A stretch of DNA of 25,687 nt, taken from the NCBI GenBank assembly GCA_020650975.1, contig JAIPMN010002648.1:1-25687 (forward strand), read 5' to 3'. The stretch comes from Apostichopus californicus (taxonomy: Eukaryota > Echinodermata > Holothuroidea > Aspidochirotida > Stichopodidae). Both the position numbers and the translations under genes were made by a program. The stretch's first letter is position 1; each line of letters begins with the position of its first letter. This document shows positions 25,626 through 25,687 of the stretch, in pieces. The notes below the pieces were generated by a model that ran no database searches, was not told where the DNA came from, and saw only the letters and a program-made list of their open reading frames with translations.

Positions 25626-25687
25626 GTAGGGCCTACGAGAAATCGGGCTTCTGTTGACTGCTTGGTCAATGGTTGTTGATATTCAGT

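Larger units (their letters stand above)
23207..25687. other. Upstream region of DNAH10: 5' UTR, possible 5' UTR intron and presumed promoter
   Basis: No second gene is visible in 2.48 kb. A plausible 3' splice site (ttaataacacag) at 23227-23228 would put a non-coding exon further right. I could not place a transcription start, a TATA box or a convincing RFX X-box. The region holds AGGCCT-rich palindromes, a diverged repeat pair and a GC-rich repeat near its right end. Confidence 0.55.

Noticed and set aside
25377-25679. Overlapping 66- and 87-codon open frames on both strands at the right edge
   Set aside because: They run through the GC-rich repeat; the GGPCPPGP-type peptide is typical of translated repeats.
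1-25687. tRNA, rRNA, CRISPR or bacterial operon features
   Set aside because: Nothing with the expected structure or conserved boxes was seen; the sequence is a spliced eukaryotic gene.

Overview
The window is animal genomic DNA. It holds the 5' half of one gene on the minus strand: an axonemal dynein heavy chain, which I call DNAH10. Thirty-one coding exons can be followed from the ATG at 23206-23204 to the Walker B exon at 41-193. All internal boundaries are GT-AG, every junction phase matches, and the exon lengths sum to 6279 nt, or 2093 codons with no stop. This is slightly under half of a typical axonemal heavy chain of about 4500 residues. The gene runs off the left edge; AAA2-AAA6, the stalk and the C-terminus lie outside.

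Layout, right to left (gene 5' to 3'): 25687-23207 is upstream DNA with no second gene. It contains AGGCCT-rich palindromes, a diverged repeat pair and a GC-rich repeat like a transposon end. Exons 1-3 (23206-21807) encode a short conserved N-terminus followed by a low-complexity Pro/Glu/Lys-rich linker. Exons 4-13 (21125-13522) encode the N1 tail region, including an unusually large 836-nt exon 5. Exons 14-22 (12888-5397) encode the helical middle of the tail. Exons 23-28 (4687-1676) encode the N2/linker region. Exons 29-31 (1281-41) encode the start of AAA1 with intact Walker A and Walker B motifs.

Introns are mostly 200-1300 bp, AT-rich and without genes. They carry an 87-bp tandem array (16529-16870), a roughly 120-bp degenerate tandem array (8801-9130), several C/G homopolymer tracts with quadruplex potential, and one dispersed-repeat fragment with a hammerhead-ribozyme-like core (5994-6090).

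Multiple short introns in a ciliary dynein gene point to a metazoan. The GGCCTAGGCCTAG-type repeats and the GC-rich repeat end recall echinoderm and other marine deuterostome genomes, so an echinoderm is my best guess, with low confidence. I found no undescribed biological system. The most useful leads are the lineage-variable N-terminal linker with a frame-preserving cassette exon, and the repeat structures in the introns.
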